DNA of 64,000 nucleotides from Vicugna pacos (GCF_048564905.1 NC_132988.1:68566001-68630000), one strand, 5' to 3'; positions 11,701 to 25,809 are shown, counted from the stretch's first letter. Notes: generated by a model from the sequence alone, not told the origin. Translations and numbers: made by a program.

Positions 11701-12329
11701 TAATCTATCATTATTGAAGCCAGAAAAATCTCCCTGTCTTTACTCCTAACCCATGCCACAGTATCTTTGGCAGGGGGAAGATCAGCTAACAATCAAAAGG
11801 TGCATGATGCTCCAGGAAGTGTGTGATCTCAATAAACACCTGGCAGTCCCCTGAAACTAAGAATGTGGATACTCACCCCCATTGTTCTCAACTGGGGCTT
11901 GGTTGCTGATTCAGATAAAATAGGAACAACCCCATATGGTGCCCCACACCACTGTATATCAAATAAGAAATGGGTATTCACTAAAAATACAATACATTTG
12001 GAATTCTCAAAAATTAAGTGTTAATGGTCCCTCTTTGTCCCAAATTAAAAAAAAAAATGAACAAGACTTTGATATGAAGGGTATGTGAATATGTTTGTGT
12101 GTATGCTGAACTCCAAAACATTACACAAGTTATTCTGCTTACTTTGAATATGTATATATGTTTTCATTTAAAAAGTAAAACATATTATTATATCAGGACT
12201 GTAAAAATAGCCACTATTCTTTGGAGCTGGTGGAGTTTATCAAATAATGAGAACTTTCAGCCAGTCACCAGCTGTTTTTTAAAACAGAAAAGTTTTTAAA
12301 CGAAGAAAATTATAAGAAAGAAAATTAGT
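11701..12329. other. Intergenic, nothing recognised
   Basis: No exon, RNA gene or nameable repeat seen. Confidence 0.35.
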
Positions 12330-12650
12330 AACCCAAATCCCACCATTCATATGTTACTAACATTAACACTTTGATGTGTACCTTCTAGTCACTTTTTTCT
12401 ATGCATATTTTACATATCTTTTTCACAAAGTTGAGTTTATTCTGCAGTAATATATACTGTTACATAACATGCTTCTTCCACTTAACTATATACCATAAAT
12501 ATTTTCTCCTGTCATTATTTTGCTAACACATAATTTTAATGTCTAAATTGTGTTCCACTTTATCGATTAACCATAATTTATACAACCAGTTCCCTTACAT
12601 TTTTAAAGGGATTTTGTACAGTAAGAAATCTTCAATGATCTCTGTTGATC
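12330..12650. repeat. Unassigned old interspersed repeat (L1M 3' UTR-like)
   Basis: AT-rich sequence with the style of old L1 3' UTRs ('taacattaacactttgatgt', 'gtgttccactttatcgatta'). The region 20700-20910 has a similar look. Confidence 0.3.
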
Positions 12651-14764
12651 TATCGCCATGAAAAGTCAAGTCAGAATTTCCTACCACTGTGAGCCTCTTT
12701 TCCCCCTTCTCCCTACCTGAAAATTAGTGAGATAATTTGGTATACTTTCCTTCATCCCTCCCCATTGCTGCGACATACATACCAAGGGTAACAGGGGTAG
12801 GGGAGGGGCAATTTGGTAAAGAAGAAAGGAAAGGAGGGATAAGAGAGATCTTTAGGAATAATATCAAATGCAAGACCAGCTACAAGGTGGTCCATCTGGC
12901 AGTGTGGAAGGTCTGATTGGCTCATAGACACTCCACCCATGAGACGAGACGCCCCTTCAATGAGCCCCACCCAGTGGGGAATCAGATGTGACTGACAACA
13001 TGCTTGCTCTGGAAACATGGGACAAGAAAGTGTGGGCCTGGATTAAAGGAATCTAGAGATCATACAAAAGATGTAAGTCCCAAGAGAAGGCTCATTTTCT
13101 CTTCTACCAAATGTAAAGTACTCTAGAAGCATAAGCAGTTATTTCCATGAGATATGAAGGGTCACTTGTCTGTGAATAACTGGTGAGGACATTTGAACCC
13201 TAGGCCCCTGTGGAGTCGTGTGGGTTGAAGGACTTGTCTCTGACCTGAAAGACGTTTTGTACATTCTTGTGGGCCCTATATGTGCTTGATCAGCTCATGT
13301 ATGATTGCTTAATAATGTAGTGTCTCTCCCCACCATCTCCACAATGAGGGATGTAGTTGCGGGGTTACAGAGGGGGAAAACCCATCTACCATAATAACTG
13401 TAGACACTTTTTCTTTAATCACTGTTCAAATCAGACTTTGTGTCAGCAAGCGTCTCATAGTTAATTATCAATCCTTTAACCCCTCCACGCCCCCGTCTGC
13501 CCCACACACTGTAATTGTAGTATGATTTGCTTTTCAAAGGGATGTCTCATTGGTTTAACTGAAGCTAGCTGCACCAATGCAGGAACATGCTTAGGGAAGC
13601 TTTCACATCATGCCAAGCAAGTGGATACTGGATGATCTGCTGAAAGTTATGAGCTTACATTCTCATATCTGATCAAGTCTTAGTCTCTGAACAATTATAA
13701 TAGCATGTGTATTTACATTTTGTTTAATCTTTTTTTCTTTTTTTACATTTTGTGTAGTCTTAACAAATAATTCTAAGTGCTTTAAAGAAGGCAAATAGGG
13801 GGTCGAGTCAACAGTACACACAGCATACTCAAAAATGAAATTACCTTCCCACATGTTCCTCTTCCTGCACCCTCCATTTTTGTTAGTGGTCCCACCATAT
13901 TCCACATCACCAAAGCTTATAATCATCATAACCCTTTAAGCTTCCCTCTTCTCCTGTCTACCACATCCAATCAGATGCCAATCCTCTCCGGGTCTATTTT
14001 GACCCCCTTATAAAATTATTTTTAAAAAAGGTTAAATGAGATTATATATCTAGAAAATATTTGGCAAACTCTTTAGCATATTGTAAGACTGCAATAAAGG
14101 CTGGGTGTTGCTATTATTATTATTACATTATAAGTGTTACCCTGTTTTCTGACCTGTAAGGGCAAAAGAATTTGACCTTTCACTTTCACTTTCAGAGAAT
14201 GTAGGAAAGTTTCAGGGAGGTAGAAAAAAGTACTAGCCAAATAGGAAGTTCTGTGTCCTTAGAACTTAACAAACATCCCAGAGCCTATATTTTGAAATCT
14301 GCAAAACAGGAATACTAATAATAATGACCGTATCTCATAGGGCTGGTGAGGATAAAAAGAAATATAAATTTAAAACTACTTTGCAAAGTATAAAGTAATA
14401 TTTAAACATATACTATTATTTCCGTCTCCTTTTCTAATTACAAAGTGAAAATAAGCAGGCTGGGATACATGATGACGGAGATGAAATTCTATTGATTGCG
14501 AAGTGAAGTTTCAGAAACACCTCTGATTCTGTACAACATGTAATTTTCTTCTCACAGGAAAATGCTTTGCAGACCTTGACAGTGAAGGAGTGGCTGTATA
14601 CAGCCAATACTTCAGTATTCTGTAATGAAATGGTCACTCTTTACAAAAGGAAAACCTAACTGCATTTTTTTTTTAATTTCCTCTTTATCATTAGATGGTT
14701 AGGGCTGCAATCCTACGTTGAGGACTGAATCAAGATGAAGAGGCATAGCTGAACTTTTTCTTTT
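12651..14764. other. Intergenic with two MIR pieces
   Basis: MIR 3' fragments on the + strand at about 14025-14125 ('gactgcaataaaggctgggt' followed by a TTA repeat) and 14280-14420 ('tctgcaaaacaggaatacta'). The remainder, including a G/C-richer patch at 12760-13020, shows no supported feature; a minus-strand frame at 12752-13018 has no recognisable domain. Confidence 0.45.
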
Positions 14765-15560
14765 GCAGTAAAAGTTGTTTTTTATGTTTTAACTTTTTAT
14801 TTGGAAATAAACTTATGGAAGGGTTGTAAAGATGGTACAGTGAGTTTCCACATACCGTTCAACCAACTTCTCATAATGTTAACATCTCACGTAACTATGG
14901 TACAATTATCAAAACTAAGAAATTTATATTAGCACAATATTATTAACTAAACTACAGATTTTATGTGGGACTCACAAGTTTTTCTTCTACTTTTCTTTTT
15001 CTGTTCCAGAGTACAATTCATGATCCTACACTTCATTTAGTTGCCATATTTCTCTAGCCATTTTTCAATTGGTAACAACTCCTCAGTGACTCCTTATCTT
15101 TAATGACCTCGATGTTTTTGAAGAATATTGGTCAGTAGTTTTGTTGACTAATCCAATTTGGATTTTTCTGATGTTTTCTCACAATTAGATTGAGGTTATA
15201 AATTTTAAGGAAGAATATCACAGAGGTGATGTGCCCTTCTTCAGGGGATACATGGTATCAAATATGTCTTATGGGTTGCTGAAATGGTATCTACTAGGCT
15301 TCTCCACCATAAATTTACTATTTTTCCCTTTTGACTCAATAAATATTTGGGGAAGATAGTTTTTAGCTAAGAAAACACTCTTTCTCCTTAAAGTTTTGAC
15401 CACTAATTTTAACATTCATCTATAGATCTTGCCTGCAGCAGTGATTACTGTGGAATTCTAATGATAACTTTCTATTTCTCTCATTCCTTTACCATTTATT
15501 AATTAGAATTCTACTGTAAGGAAAAGTTGCTCCTTTCTCTCCCAAATAAACTCTGATTTG
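14765..15560. mobile_element. Ancient L1M 3' region relic
   Basis: Contains the widely repeated blocks 'catggaagggttgtaaagat'-like sequence, 'aatgttaacatctcacgtaa', 'gttccagagtacaattcatg', 'tctgatgttttctcacaatt' and 'atttactatttttccctttt' in their usual order. It is strongly diverged and non-coding. Confidence 0.5.
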
Positions 15561-16437
15561 TCACCAAAGCAATCACTGTCCAACTCTTCACATGGTTTAT
15601 GATCCAAGTATCCTGATGACCTTGGAGCTATCATGGGAATTGAATAAGATAGGATACATACATGGTAATTCAATGGATGTGAGTTTCATTCCTTCCACTA
15701 CTCATCACCTAATGCCTAGATGAACTCAACATCTGAGCCATACAGTTAGCACTCATGGAACCTTAACCAACAAAACTTTTTATCATCAACTTTGTGTACA
15801 TGTAACCATACCGAATAGATTGTAAGGCCTCAAGATAAGCAAGCAGCCTTCTTAAAGCCAGGTACAGTACACTATATACAGATAATCAGAAAATGTATTG
15901 AATGAATGGATGACTGAGTATTTGATAAATGCTAAGAATAGAGATATAAATGCTAAGAGCCCTAAGTAAAGATCAATTTAAATATCCCTTCTTTGTTCAG
16001 AACTTTCTCCCCACCTCTCTTTTGTATCATTTGCTTTCAGTGTCAATAGATCACTATTTATTAGTTCATTCATGTTCCTTTTTAAGCCCATTTGTTTTTT
16101 CATATCTTCAGACATCTAAGAAAATCGCCCTAATTTTAAACTAGGCAAAGGCTGGAAATGAACAATTCAAAAAGAAGAGCCAAAATGCACAATAAGCATA
16201 TGAAAGGGAAAGTTTAACTTCAAAAGTTGAATTTCTGCTAAACTATTGGGTGTAAGGTAGGTTCAAGGATGTATTACACAACATGAGAAATATACCAATA
16301 GTTTTGTAATAACTAAATGGAAAGTAACCTTTAAAAACTGTATAAAATTTTTTAAAAATTTAAAAAGTTAAACTTCTACAAGTTCAAATAAAAACAAGAT
16401 ATCGTTTTTGCTTTATCAAAATTAAGGCATCTTACAT
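15561..16437. other. Intergenic, nothing firmly recognised
   Basis: No supported gene or repeat; a 'tattgaatgaatggatgact' stretch near 15900 could be the last bases of an L2. Confidence 0.35.
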
Positions 16438-16588
16438 CAGTGCTTCTCAAACTTTAACGTGTGTTCAAATCACCAGAGGACCTTGTTAAAACTAGATCCT
16501 GATTAAATGAAGCAAAGAAAGGACCAGAGTTTCTGCATTTCTCCAAGCGATGCCAATGTTGCTAAACCTAAGGATCACACTTTAAACA
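16438..16588. repeat. MER5-type hAT-Charlie element
   Basis: Begins 'cagtgcttctcaaactttaa' and ends 'ggatcacactttaaacact', with the MER5 interior 'gaccagagtttctgcatttc'. A small non-autonomous DNA transposon immediately 5' of an L1. Confidence 0.75.
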
Positions 16589-16599
16589 CTCGGACAAAC

Positions 16600-16925
16600 T
16601 GTAACCATAATGATGAGTGATGGTGAAAAAAGTTGTGAGTTGCAAATGATAAATGCTGGAGAGGGTGTGGAGAAAAGGGAGCCCTCCTACACTGCTGTTG
16701 GGAATGCAGTTTGGTGCAGCAATTATGCAAAATGGTATGGAGATTCCTTTAAAAACTGAAAATAGACTTGCTCTATGATCCAGCAATCCCACTCTTGGAC
16801 ATATATCCAGAGGGAACTCTAATTCAAAAAGATAACCCAATGTTCATAACAACACTATTTACAATAGCCAAGACATGGAAGCAACCTAAATATCCAATGA
16901 CAGATGACTGGATAAAGAAGTTGTG

Positions 16926-16956
<31 letters not shown>

Positions 16957-17450
16957 TTCTGTTTTATATATATATATACTAAAATACTACTGAATACTAC
17001 TCAGCTATAAAAAAGAGTGAAATAATGCCATTTGCAGCAACATGGATGGACCTAGAGATCCCATACCAAGCCAGAAAAAAAGAAAGAAAAATACAATATT
17101 ATATCACTTACATGTGGACTCTAAAAAAAAAAAAAGTACACAAATGAACTTATTTACAAAACAGAGACAGACTCACAGACATAGACAAACTTATGGTTAC
17201 CAGGGGGAAAGGGGGTGTGGAGAGGGATAAACTGGGAGCTCAGGATTCATAGATACAACTACTATATATAAAATAGATAAACAAAGCAAGGTCTTACTGT
17301 ATAGCACAGAGAACTATATTCAATACCTTGTAATAACCCATAATGAAAAAGAATATGAAAAGGAATATATATGTATAAATGAATCATTATGCTGTACACC
17401 AGAAATTAATACAACATTATAAATCAACTACAATTAAGAAGAAGAAAAGG
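16600..17450 (+). mobile_element. 5'-truncated L1, 3' end of ORF2 plus 3' UTR
   Basis: Shows 'gataaatgctggagagggtg', 'ccagcaatcccactcttgga' and 'gcagcaacatggatggacct', then a 3' UTR with 'ctgtacaccagaaattaata' and an A-rich tail. It carries a (GATA)n/(GACA)n microsatellite at about 16925-16955. Artiodactyl-type tail; moderately diverged. Confidence 0.85.
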
Positions 17451-17525
17451 CTGTGTGCTGTATGTAACTGATTCTGCTATAAGTCAATACAACCTTAGGG
17501 AAAGTAGTTTGGCTGTATAACTTAG

Positions 17526-17655
17526 AGCAGTGCTTCCCAGGCCTGGCTATACATTAAAATTTCCTGGCAAACTTTACAAAATATCTATGACCAGATTCCA
17601 TTCCAGAGCAATTCAAAATCTCTGAGAGTGGGGCCCAGTGGTGAGTATTTTCAAT
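17526..17655. repeat. MER5-like hAT-Charlie relic
   Basis: 'cagtgcttcccaggcctggc' at the left and 'tctctgagagtggggcccag' in the middle follow the MER5A order. The right terminus is lost or degraded. Confidence 0.6.
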
Positions 17656-19869
17656 TAAAGGAAAATGAAGAATTTTATTAAATAGATAAAATTGTAATTA
17701 TATGGATAGTTAATGAAATATTATGTGTTAAAAAATATAACATTGGAAAATGCTTGCAGTATAATGCTAAACTAAGGCAGTCAGCATAAAGTAAGAGACC
17801 TAGACGCTAACGGAGAAAGTGACCCAAAACCACGTGAAGTCTTGAGTAAAAATCTGGTCAGCTGCCCCAAGAAAAATCAAGTATGTTCTTTCCTCACTTA
17901 GACATGATTTAAAGATTTGCATTGTTGCAAGGCTGTAAAATTTCCAAAACAAAAATTCTGGAGATACACTATTCTTACCCCCTTCATAACATAGCCAGTA
18001 GTTACTTATTTGATGTGGTAAGCAGACATGACATTCCAGGAATGACATCCCTGAAATGAACGTTCCCCATGACCGATGTTTTAACCACAAAAGACTATGG
18101 CAGACAGCTGGGATTTGAACTCTGTTTAAACATCCACTAGTGAGTTGATAAAACTTGCAAACTCACTTTTTTTTTTACACAAGGAGTTTGATTCTTTTGA
18201 GTTGTGATAGTATAAAAATTACAGAAACATGAAAAGCTACAGAGGTGAATTTTAGAGTAAGGTAAGACATTAGAACGCTCCAATAACTTCTCAAGTCTTT
18301 GTGAATAAAATCTGCAGCCTTGATTTGAAAGTCCTTTTCATTGCTGTATAGTAATGGGACCTTGTAATGCAGATGGCAAGTGCCAGTGCTGCTCAGTGTT
18401 CTACGATATATGGGGAAGTGCCAAACGAGAAAGATGTAGTTCACATCCTGCATGCCTTTCAAGTGTCCACCAGATTTTCATGGAGGTAAATAAAACAATT
18501 TGTTTATCTGAGCCTAGGATCTAACTCTTTTTGAATGTTAATATACACAGAATATTTTAGGCCCATACCTTCCTTTTAATCATGGAGAGAGAATACTTGG
18601 TTTCTGCTCAAACTTTTCCAAGAGTAGTTAACCATTGCGGAAAATCATGTCCCTAAAGGCAAGCACTATTCATGGCATTTGAGCTAATGGCCACATTTGT
18701 ACCATCTGCCTTTGTAGCTGATACTTGCCAATATTATATAGAGAAGATTTGAGATACCATTAATATTAGTGGACATACATGAAATGCACAGATCTCACCA
18801 CATTTTATTAAGAATTCTATTATTTTAATTTGGGAGCATAATGTTTTCTAATTATGTATGTTATGAAAATCACAGTCTGAAATTTCTTGAAATTGCCCAC
18901 TGTTCTTTTCAACTTTATGGTTCCCAGAGATCTGCTACAAAACTTCTCTTTTATCCCTTGAATTGTTATTTCTTTTTTCAATAGATCTCTAGTCTCCTGT
19001 TCACAATCAAACTGTATGGTCTCTGTGGTCCCTTTGGATATTCAAGACAGAATCTATACCTCAACATGTGGTTTCAAGATAGATTTTGTTTATTAAACTA
19101 TTCTCGTCTGCCCCATGCAACAGAGGGAATTATTTTGACACACACTTGTAAATAAGGCCAGCTCATTTGCAAGAATATCATACTTCCTCATTTTCTCACT
19201 TCAACAATCTGTAATTTGTCTTGACATGTTGTCCCTACTGCAGTTAAGGTTATTTCCCACTTTCTCTTACCAGATGTAGACAGGTTAGTCTGTCATTACT
19301 TAACCTAACGGTAGTTTTTATTGTGGTGTCTACTGCACCTCTACTCTCTCATTTTGCTTCTTGTTCAGCATGGCTTTTAATTTTACTTCTTCCAAATTTT
19401 TAGTCATTACAAGTAGGTACAGACATCTGACTACTTCATTTTGGCTTCTTGTGTAGTTGTGCTCAAGCACTTTATACCAAAGTGCACACTTCTTATTATA
19501 CTTTTCTTTCTCCTTTAAATTATAGTAAGGATTTTATACTTACATTTAATGCAGTTTTTAAATTATGTCCACATGGAGGTTACAGAATGAATTTAATTTC
19601 AGGAAAGGAAGTATTTATATAAAAAGAGGGTTTCAGGTCTGAGGAGTACAAAAAAGGTACACTATTTGCCACCTCCACACTCAGACACCATGTCCCTGCT
19701 CTCAGCCCTGTGGCTCTACAGCTCTTCAAGGCTCATTCAGGGGGCTTTGCAATTAGATTTTTGAAACTGCTCCTGCCTTTAAAGGTCTCTTCTCTGAAAT
19801 GCTATGGCCCTATTTACTTTACGTGGTTGGAATTTAATCTCATACTGCCTTGAGCTACCACTGCTGATC
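17656..19869. other. Intergenic, nothing recognised
   Basis: About 2.2 kb without a supported gene. Minus-strand frames at 17800-18090 and 18175-18462 have no recognisable domain or splice context. Confidence 0.4.
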
Positions 19870-20020
19870 TTAAGTGTGTGAGCATCATTATCTCCTCAGC
19901 AGGACTCTAAGTGTCTAGAAAGCAAAAGTATTTGCCAGGCCCCCTAAATCCCTTAACACTGTACTTTGCACAAAGTTAGACCTCAGTAAATTCTGACTGA
20001 GTAAATGAATCAACTTCTAA
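19870..20020 (+). repeat. L2 LINE 3' end, degraded
   Basis: Order and ending resemble the L2 3' end: 'aggactctaagtgtctagaa', then a 'ttgcacaaagttagacctca' region, then 'ctgagtaaatgaatcaac'. Confidence 0.45.
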
Positions 20021-20934
20021 ACTTTACATGGTGGCATAGTTCTTGGCACATCCTACTTGTCAGACCGAACTTTAATTAGTTCTTTATATGTGTGACTATC
20101 TCACAGACTGTTAGAGAGGAAAGGGACCATGATTATTCACCCCTGTAATCTCAACACCAGAGCCCACTGACTAGTTCAGAGAAATCATCCAGTGAATGTT
20201 CACTAATGACCAGATGGATGCATTAATTAAATTTATGAGGAGGATTCCGATGTAACTGTAGATTATGTGGAAGTATAATTTATTAAGAATGAATGTAATT
20301 AAAGTCACTGAAACAGAGAAAATCCTGGAATTTCTCTGTTCCAAGAATTTTACCTTCAAATTGACATTACCATTTTGTTGTAACTTCATGTCTCATTTTC
20401 AGTCCTCTCTCCTGCAGAAATTTTCTCGCAATGTAATTCTTTCAAAGAGATCTGAAAGAAAATAGAGGTTTAAAAAAAAAAGATGAAGCCCATCTAGAGA
20501 TTAGAAAGACTTCATTCTCTTTGAAAAGTGTGAGGAATTGTATTTTGTAGAGCTTTTGTAGTACTAAATTTTGTAGACTTGGAAATAACCCTAAATGTCT
20601 AAATGAGTTTATTCTGGTTCTCTTTACCACATATGCATTACCACAGAATCAGCACGCACTATTTTAAATGATATCTAACGTATCATTTTATTTTACTAAT
20701 AAAAAAATTCACATTCATTTTAGAAATTTTGAAAAGGATATTTTCAAAATTTAAATTAACCACTGTCCTATCAAAGATGATCTTGTTTCTATTTATTTCT
20801 TTCCAATCTTTTCCCTGTGTATTGATGTGTCTATAATTTTACAGAATTAGAATCACATATAGTAATCACATCCTCTTTTCAATTTTGGCATTATAGTAAT
20901 GGTAGAAAAAAAATCTATAGCAGAGATCTTTTCA

Positions 20935-21385
20935 GTGTCGGGATCCATTTATACTCTTAAAAATTAATGAAGACCCCAAAAGGCTTTGTGGACTAAAATA
21001 GAGAACATTTTTTACCTTTATCAACTATTTTGAAATAACAGCAATAAACCAATTACATGTTAGCATAAATAAAATTTTTATATGAAAAATAACTATTTCT
21101 CAAAACAAAAATTTTAGTAAGAATAATGACACTTTGTGAATCTCTTTAATGTCTGGCTTCATAGATAATAACTGGATTCTCCTGTCTACTTCTGTATTCA
21201 CTCTATATCATATGTCATGTAGCCTCTGGAATATTCCACGATGCACTTGTGAGATAAGAGAATGAGATTGAAAAGAGCAAATAACATCTTGGTACTGTTA
21301 TAAAAGATAGTTTTGAATTCCAGGACCAAAAAGGGATCTCAGAACCTCTGGGTGTCCCCAGATCACACTTTGAGAATGTGTAGTC
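20935..21385. repeat. hAT-Charlie-group DNA transposon relic
   Basis: Begins with the 'cagtgtcgggatccatttat' block and ends 'ccagatcacactttgagaat'. The interior 'tctctttaatgtctggcttc' block is characteristic of Charlie-derived elements. It is an internally deleted, non-autonomous copy; the subfamily is not assigned. Confidence 0.55.
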
Positions 21386-21499
21386 CTGTGGACTAGATGT
21401 GGGTGAGAAAATGTTAATAGGTCTCTCTTCAAAGACAAATTCTGCTCCATATACTCCAGAAACTCCACATTGAGCACACTATTCCTGGCAGACCTTAGA

Positions 21500-21735
21500 A
21501 TGCTAGTACACTAGAAATTGATACATTGTAAACTGACTATACTTCAATTAAAATAAATAAATAAATAAAAAAGAATGTATTGTCCTACACAGGGAATACA
21601 GCCAATATTTTATAATAACTATAAATGGAGTATAACCTTTAAAAACTGAGTCACTATGTTGTACACCTATACCTTATATATAGGATTGTACATCAACTAT
21701 ACTGCAATTTTAAATTTTTAAATAAAATTAATATT
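21500..21735 (+). mobile_element. Two short L1 3' UTR remnants
   Basis: Two successive L1 tails: one ends in 'gactatacttcaattaaaat' with a TAAA-rich tail (21505-21565). The second contains 'gttgtacacctataccttat' and 'catcaactatactgcaattt' (21575-21735). Both lack coding sequence. Confidence 0.65.
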
Positions 21736-23009
21736 AAATATTCTCATTTTGAAAAAATTAACAATTCTTCAGCTAAAAGTTAAAAATTAAATATCATCCT
21801 TAGAAAAAGGCAAGTCAGAAACACTGGTCGTGTCTAGCCATACATCACCTACTGAAGGAGCTCTTTCCAGTGATCTTCAGAGTAACAAATCATCTGTAAG
21901 GTCATCTCTAATGTGGGGAAGATGCAGAAAGTTGTGGCTAAGCAGCTTCATGTATTCCAGGGCCAGTGGCAAATCCATCCCTCTTGTTAGCTCTATATGT
22001 CAAACCAACTTAGTCTTTTGCCACTTAACATCTATATTTATAAATAATTAGGTGATTATGATTTAGCTTTTGATGTAGATCTTTCTACAGGGAGATAATC
22101 TGACAAGAGGCGACCTCTGCTGCTTAATATAAATTAATAAAAGAGTAGTCTGATTTTAACTTTTTAAAAAATATAACCGTTATGTCAGGAAGCTTATACT
22201 GAACAGGCCAAGAAAGGTATCTGACAGTCATAACCCCTTCTGGGAGCTTCAAAATGCCTACCAGACCCACATTCTCTTCTAAAAGTTTCCTTAATCATGC
22301 TTTGTAACTTTCACCCTCCCTCCCTGGACACAACAGATTGGACTAGGGATGGGTACTTTTCCTGGCCAACAGTCTATCAGGTTCCCTGACCCCAAAAGTT
22401 CTGCCCAATCCAGATCTCCTATATGGAATAGTGCTTAGTTAAATCAGTCAGGTCCTCTCAGAAAATTTAAACTGGAGACTTAGGAAGAGGCAGTTAGTAA
22501 CAGCCGGGTCATGCAAAGCAGCACAGACATTAGCTGTGTCTCTGCAAGAAGGCACAGCCACTAGAGGAAAAGCTGCAATGCCTGCTGATCCGTGAAGGTG
22601 CTGGCAGATACCAGAGCAATCTCAAGATACTGGATGACATCCTATCTCCGTGAGGCCTGAAAATGCATCTGTTCCTATTTCACTTTTCTTAATTAAGAAG
22701 CCTATTTTGTTCTTACAACTTGTAACAGTGCACGCCACATTACAATGTAAGCTCAGTGAGAGAGTAGAAAGTCAATTTAGCCAAAGTCATCCAGCATGCT
22801 GTAGTGAAAAGCACTTAAGATTTAGAGCAGGAATCACAAGCCAAAATGCCCACCCAGGTAAGGCAGGTAACATATATGAGTGAAGCCAGGCAGGTGTAAG
22901 AAAAATAAGGAGGGATGCTTTCCCTGTTCAGGGGGACAGTGACACCCCAACATTGCTCATAGCTACCATTCAGAAACACAGTTTGCTGAAACTTGAGCTT
23001 TGCATGGCA
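21736..23009. other. Intergenic, nothing recognised
   Basis: No supported exon or repeat. A short minus-strand MIR core may follow at about 23010-23100 ('agtgcttactatatgcctgg'). Confidence 0.35.
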
Positions 23010-23934
23010 TAATGCCTGTGGAGTGCTTACTATATGCCTGGTACATTACAAGAGCTCATTAATACTCACTATTATTGTATTATATCATTTACAATCATCA
23101 TTAGCAATTACAGATCTATAGGAACCATCTGGAGAAATGAAACTGCTTGGCAAATTTACATTTTCTAATTCTTTAATATATATTTATCTCACAAAAAAAT
23201 TTTAATCATACTTTTTTAAATGCTTCTCCAGTTTTAACTGGTTTCTTAAATAAATCATGAAAATTCTATAATTTAAGGTATGCTGTCTCTACTGGTTTAC
23301 TTTTCTGTTGATTCATTTCTTTGGTTTTTGGACCAAAGACAGCCTACCCATTTCTTATTTTTCTAGCCTATATTTTCCCTGGTAATTACCCCCATAGATA
23401 ACTTTCAGACATTGCCTATCATTCAAAAATGTGGATTGAAAATAATGTGATTTTTTTTCCAAGTTGGTTTAGGCCTTTTAATCAGAGACAGCTGGTTCTG
23501 ACCAGCTCTTCCAAAACAAATCAGTAAGTTTCTTTGCCTTTTAAGGATTGGAACAAATGACAAAATTTAGCTAAGAAATGAGCAAGGAGATACTATCTAA
23601 AAAAGCAGAATAGTAGCAGAACATGCATACTTGCAGAGCACTTATACCATAACTTGTAACACCAGGCTTTAGGTAGAAAGTTGTCTTATTTATTTTATAT
23701 TGTTTTTAACATACACGAGCCCGTGACCAAAACAAAATAATTGAGTCAAGTGTCTGGGCTTCCTTTCATTTTTAACAACCACTATGGATTAATACTGTGA
23801 AATAATGTTATGAATTAATATGCAACATATTCAGAGCACTTCAAATCTTAAAGTAAATAATGCTGATTAATATAATCCATTCAGGTCCAGTTTCCTACTT
23901 AAGGACAGTGTGATGTAGAGTAAACAGCATGTAC

Positions 23935-24471
23935 GTACATAAACAGCTCATACAACTCAGTATCAAATCAATATCAAAAAAACAAACAACCCAATCAAAA
24001 AATAGGTAGAAGAGCTGAATAGATATTTTTCCAAAGAAGGCATAGAGACAAATAGTAGGTACATTAAAAGATGCTCAACATCCCTAATTACCAAAAAAAT
24101 GCAAATCAAAACTACAATTAGCTATCACCTCACACCTGTCAGAGTGGCTATCATCAAAAAGTCTACAAATAACAAATGCTGAAGACGATGTAGACAACGG
24201 GTAACCTTTTACACTGTTGGTGGGAATGTAAATTGGTGTATCCACTACAGAAAACAGTATTAAGTTTCCTTAAAAAACTAAAAATATAACTACCATGTGA
24301 TCTGGCAATTTCACTGCTGGGCATATACCTGGGAAAAAAATGCAAACACTGATTCAAAAAGATACGTGCACCTGGTGTTCACAGCAGCATTATTTACAAT
24401 AGCCAGGATATAGAAGCAACCCAAGTGCTCATCAACAGACCAATGGATAAAGATCATGTGATGTGTGTGTG

Positions 24472-24511
<40 letters not shown>

Positions 24512-24960
24512 GGAATATTATTCAGCCATAAAGAGAATAAAATTCTGCCATTTGCAGCAACATGGATGGACCTAGAGAATGTTATGCTTAATGAAAAAAG
24601 TCAGACAAAGGCAAATACTGTATGATATCACTTATATGTAGAATCTAAATAATAGTACAAATAAATGTATAGCAAAATAGAAATAAACTCACAGATAGAG
24701 AAAACAAACTAGTGGTTACCGAAGGGGAGAAGTGGGGAGCAAATTAGGGATAGGGGGTTAAGAGATACAAACTACTATGTATAAAATAGATAAGCAACAA
24801 GAATATATTGTATAGCACAGGGAATTATAGCCATTATCTTGTAATAACTTTTAATAGAATATAATCTGTAAAAACACTGAATCATGATGTTGTATACGTA
24901 ATATAATATTATAAATCAATTATACTTAAATTAAAAAATAAAAATAAAAAAAACAAAAAC
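23935..24960 (+). mobile_element. 5'-truncated L1, ORF2 3' end plus 3' UTR
   Basis: 'cagctcatacaactcagtat', 'ccatttgcagcaacatggat' and 'tagcacagggaattatagcc' appear in L1 order, ending in an A-rich tail near 24960. An (AC)n microsatellite (24475-24509) interrupts it, preceded by a short (TG)n so that the two can pair. Confidence 0.85.
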
Positions 24961-25054
24961 AAAAAAACAACATGTATGGATTTTGGAGTCATACTGACCT
25001 GAATTTAAATTCTGATATACTTATCAGACATATATCTTTAGCAAGTTTCTTGAC

Positions 25055-25310
25055 CTCCCTTTCAAAAAACCAGTTCTTGGTTTGTTTGATTTTTTCTATT
25101 ATTTTTTATCTCTATTTTATTTCTTTCCTCTGTGATCTTTATTCTTTCTTTCCTTCTGCTGACGTTAGGCTTTGTTTGTTCATCTTTTTCTAATTCTTTT
25201 AGGTGGTAAATTAGGTTGTCTATTTGGGATTGTTCTTGTTTTTTGAGGAAGGTCTGTATTACTATGAACTTCTCTCTTAGGATTGCTTTTGCTGTATCCC
25301 AAGCCACCAT
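25055..25310 (-). mobile_element. L1 ORF2 internal fragment
   Basis: The minus-strand frame reads WDTAKAILREKFIVIQTFLKK, then LKELEKDEQTKPNVSRRKE and IKITEERNKIE. This matches the L1 ORF2 segment between the endonuclease and reverse-transcriptase domains. It is an isolated piece opposite in direction to the neighbouring L1s. Confidence 0.85.
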
Positions 25311-25690
25311 CGTCTCTCACCTGGATTATTGCAATCTCTCCTAACCTGTACTATGCTTCCACTTTTGGCCCCCTTGAGGCTGTAGAACCCAGCCAGAATG
25401 TCGTCTCTCACTTCCTTCCCAGATGACTTCTTTATACTGAGACCTTCCATAGCCACCCTATCTAAAATTTCAAAACACATTCTTAACAATTCCTATGCTT
25501 TTTTCCTGCTCAATTTTTTCTCCTTGGCACTTATCATACCATGTATTTAACATACTAACCTTGTTAATTGACTGTTTCCCCCACTAGCAGGTGAGCTATT
25601 TGAGGGGTTTTTGTCTTGTTTTGTTCACTTTCATATTTCATGTCTAGAGTATTGCCTGGTACACATCAGATGCTCAGTTGTTGAATGCAT
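25311..25690 (+). repeat. L2 LINE 3' end
   Basis: Follows the L2 3' consensus order: 'tccatagccaccctatctaa', 'cttggcacttatcataccat', 'gactgtttcccccactagca', and a final 'cagatgctcagttgttgaat'. Confidence 0.7.
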
Positions 25691-25809
25691 AAGGGAGCAA
25701 TTTCAGCCACTCATTTAAGCTGCAATAAAATTCAAATCCAATTAATAATAATTCCTTTTTAACACTCAGCTCCTCTCCATTGAGAAATTTTTGATCTTTT
25801 GGTGCAATT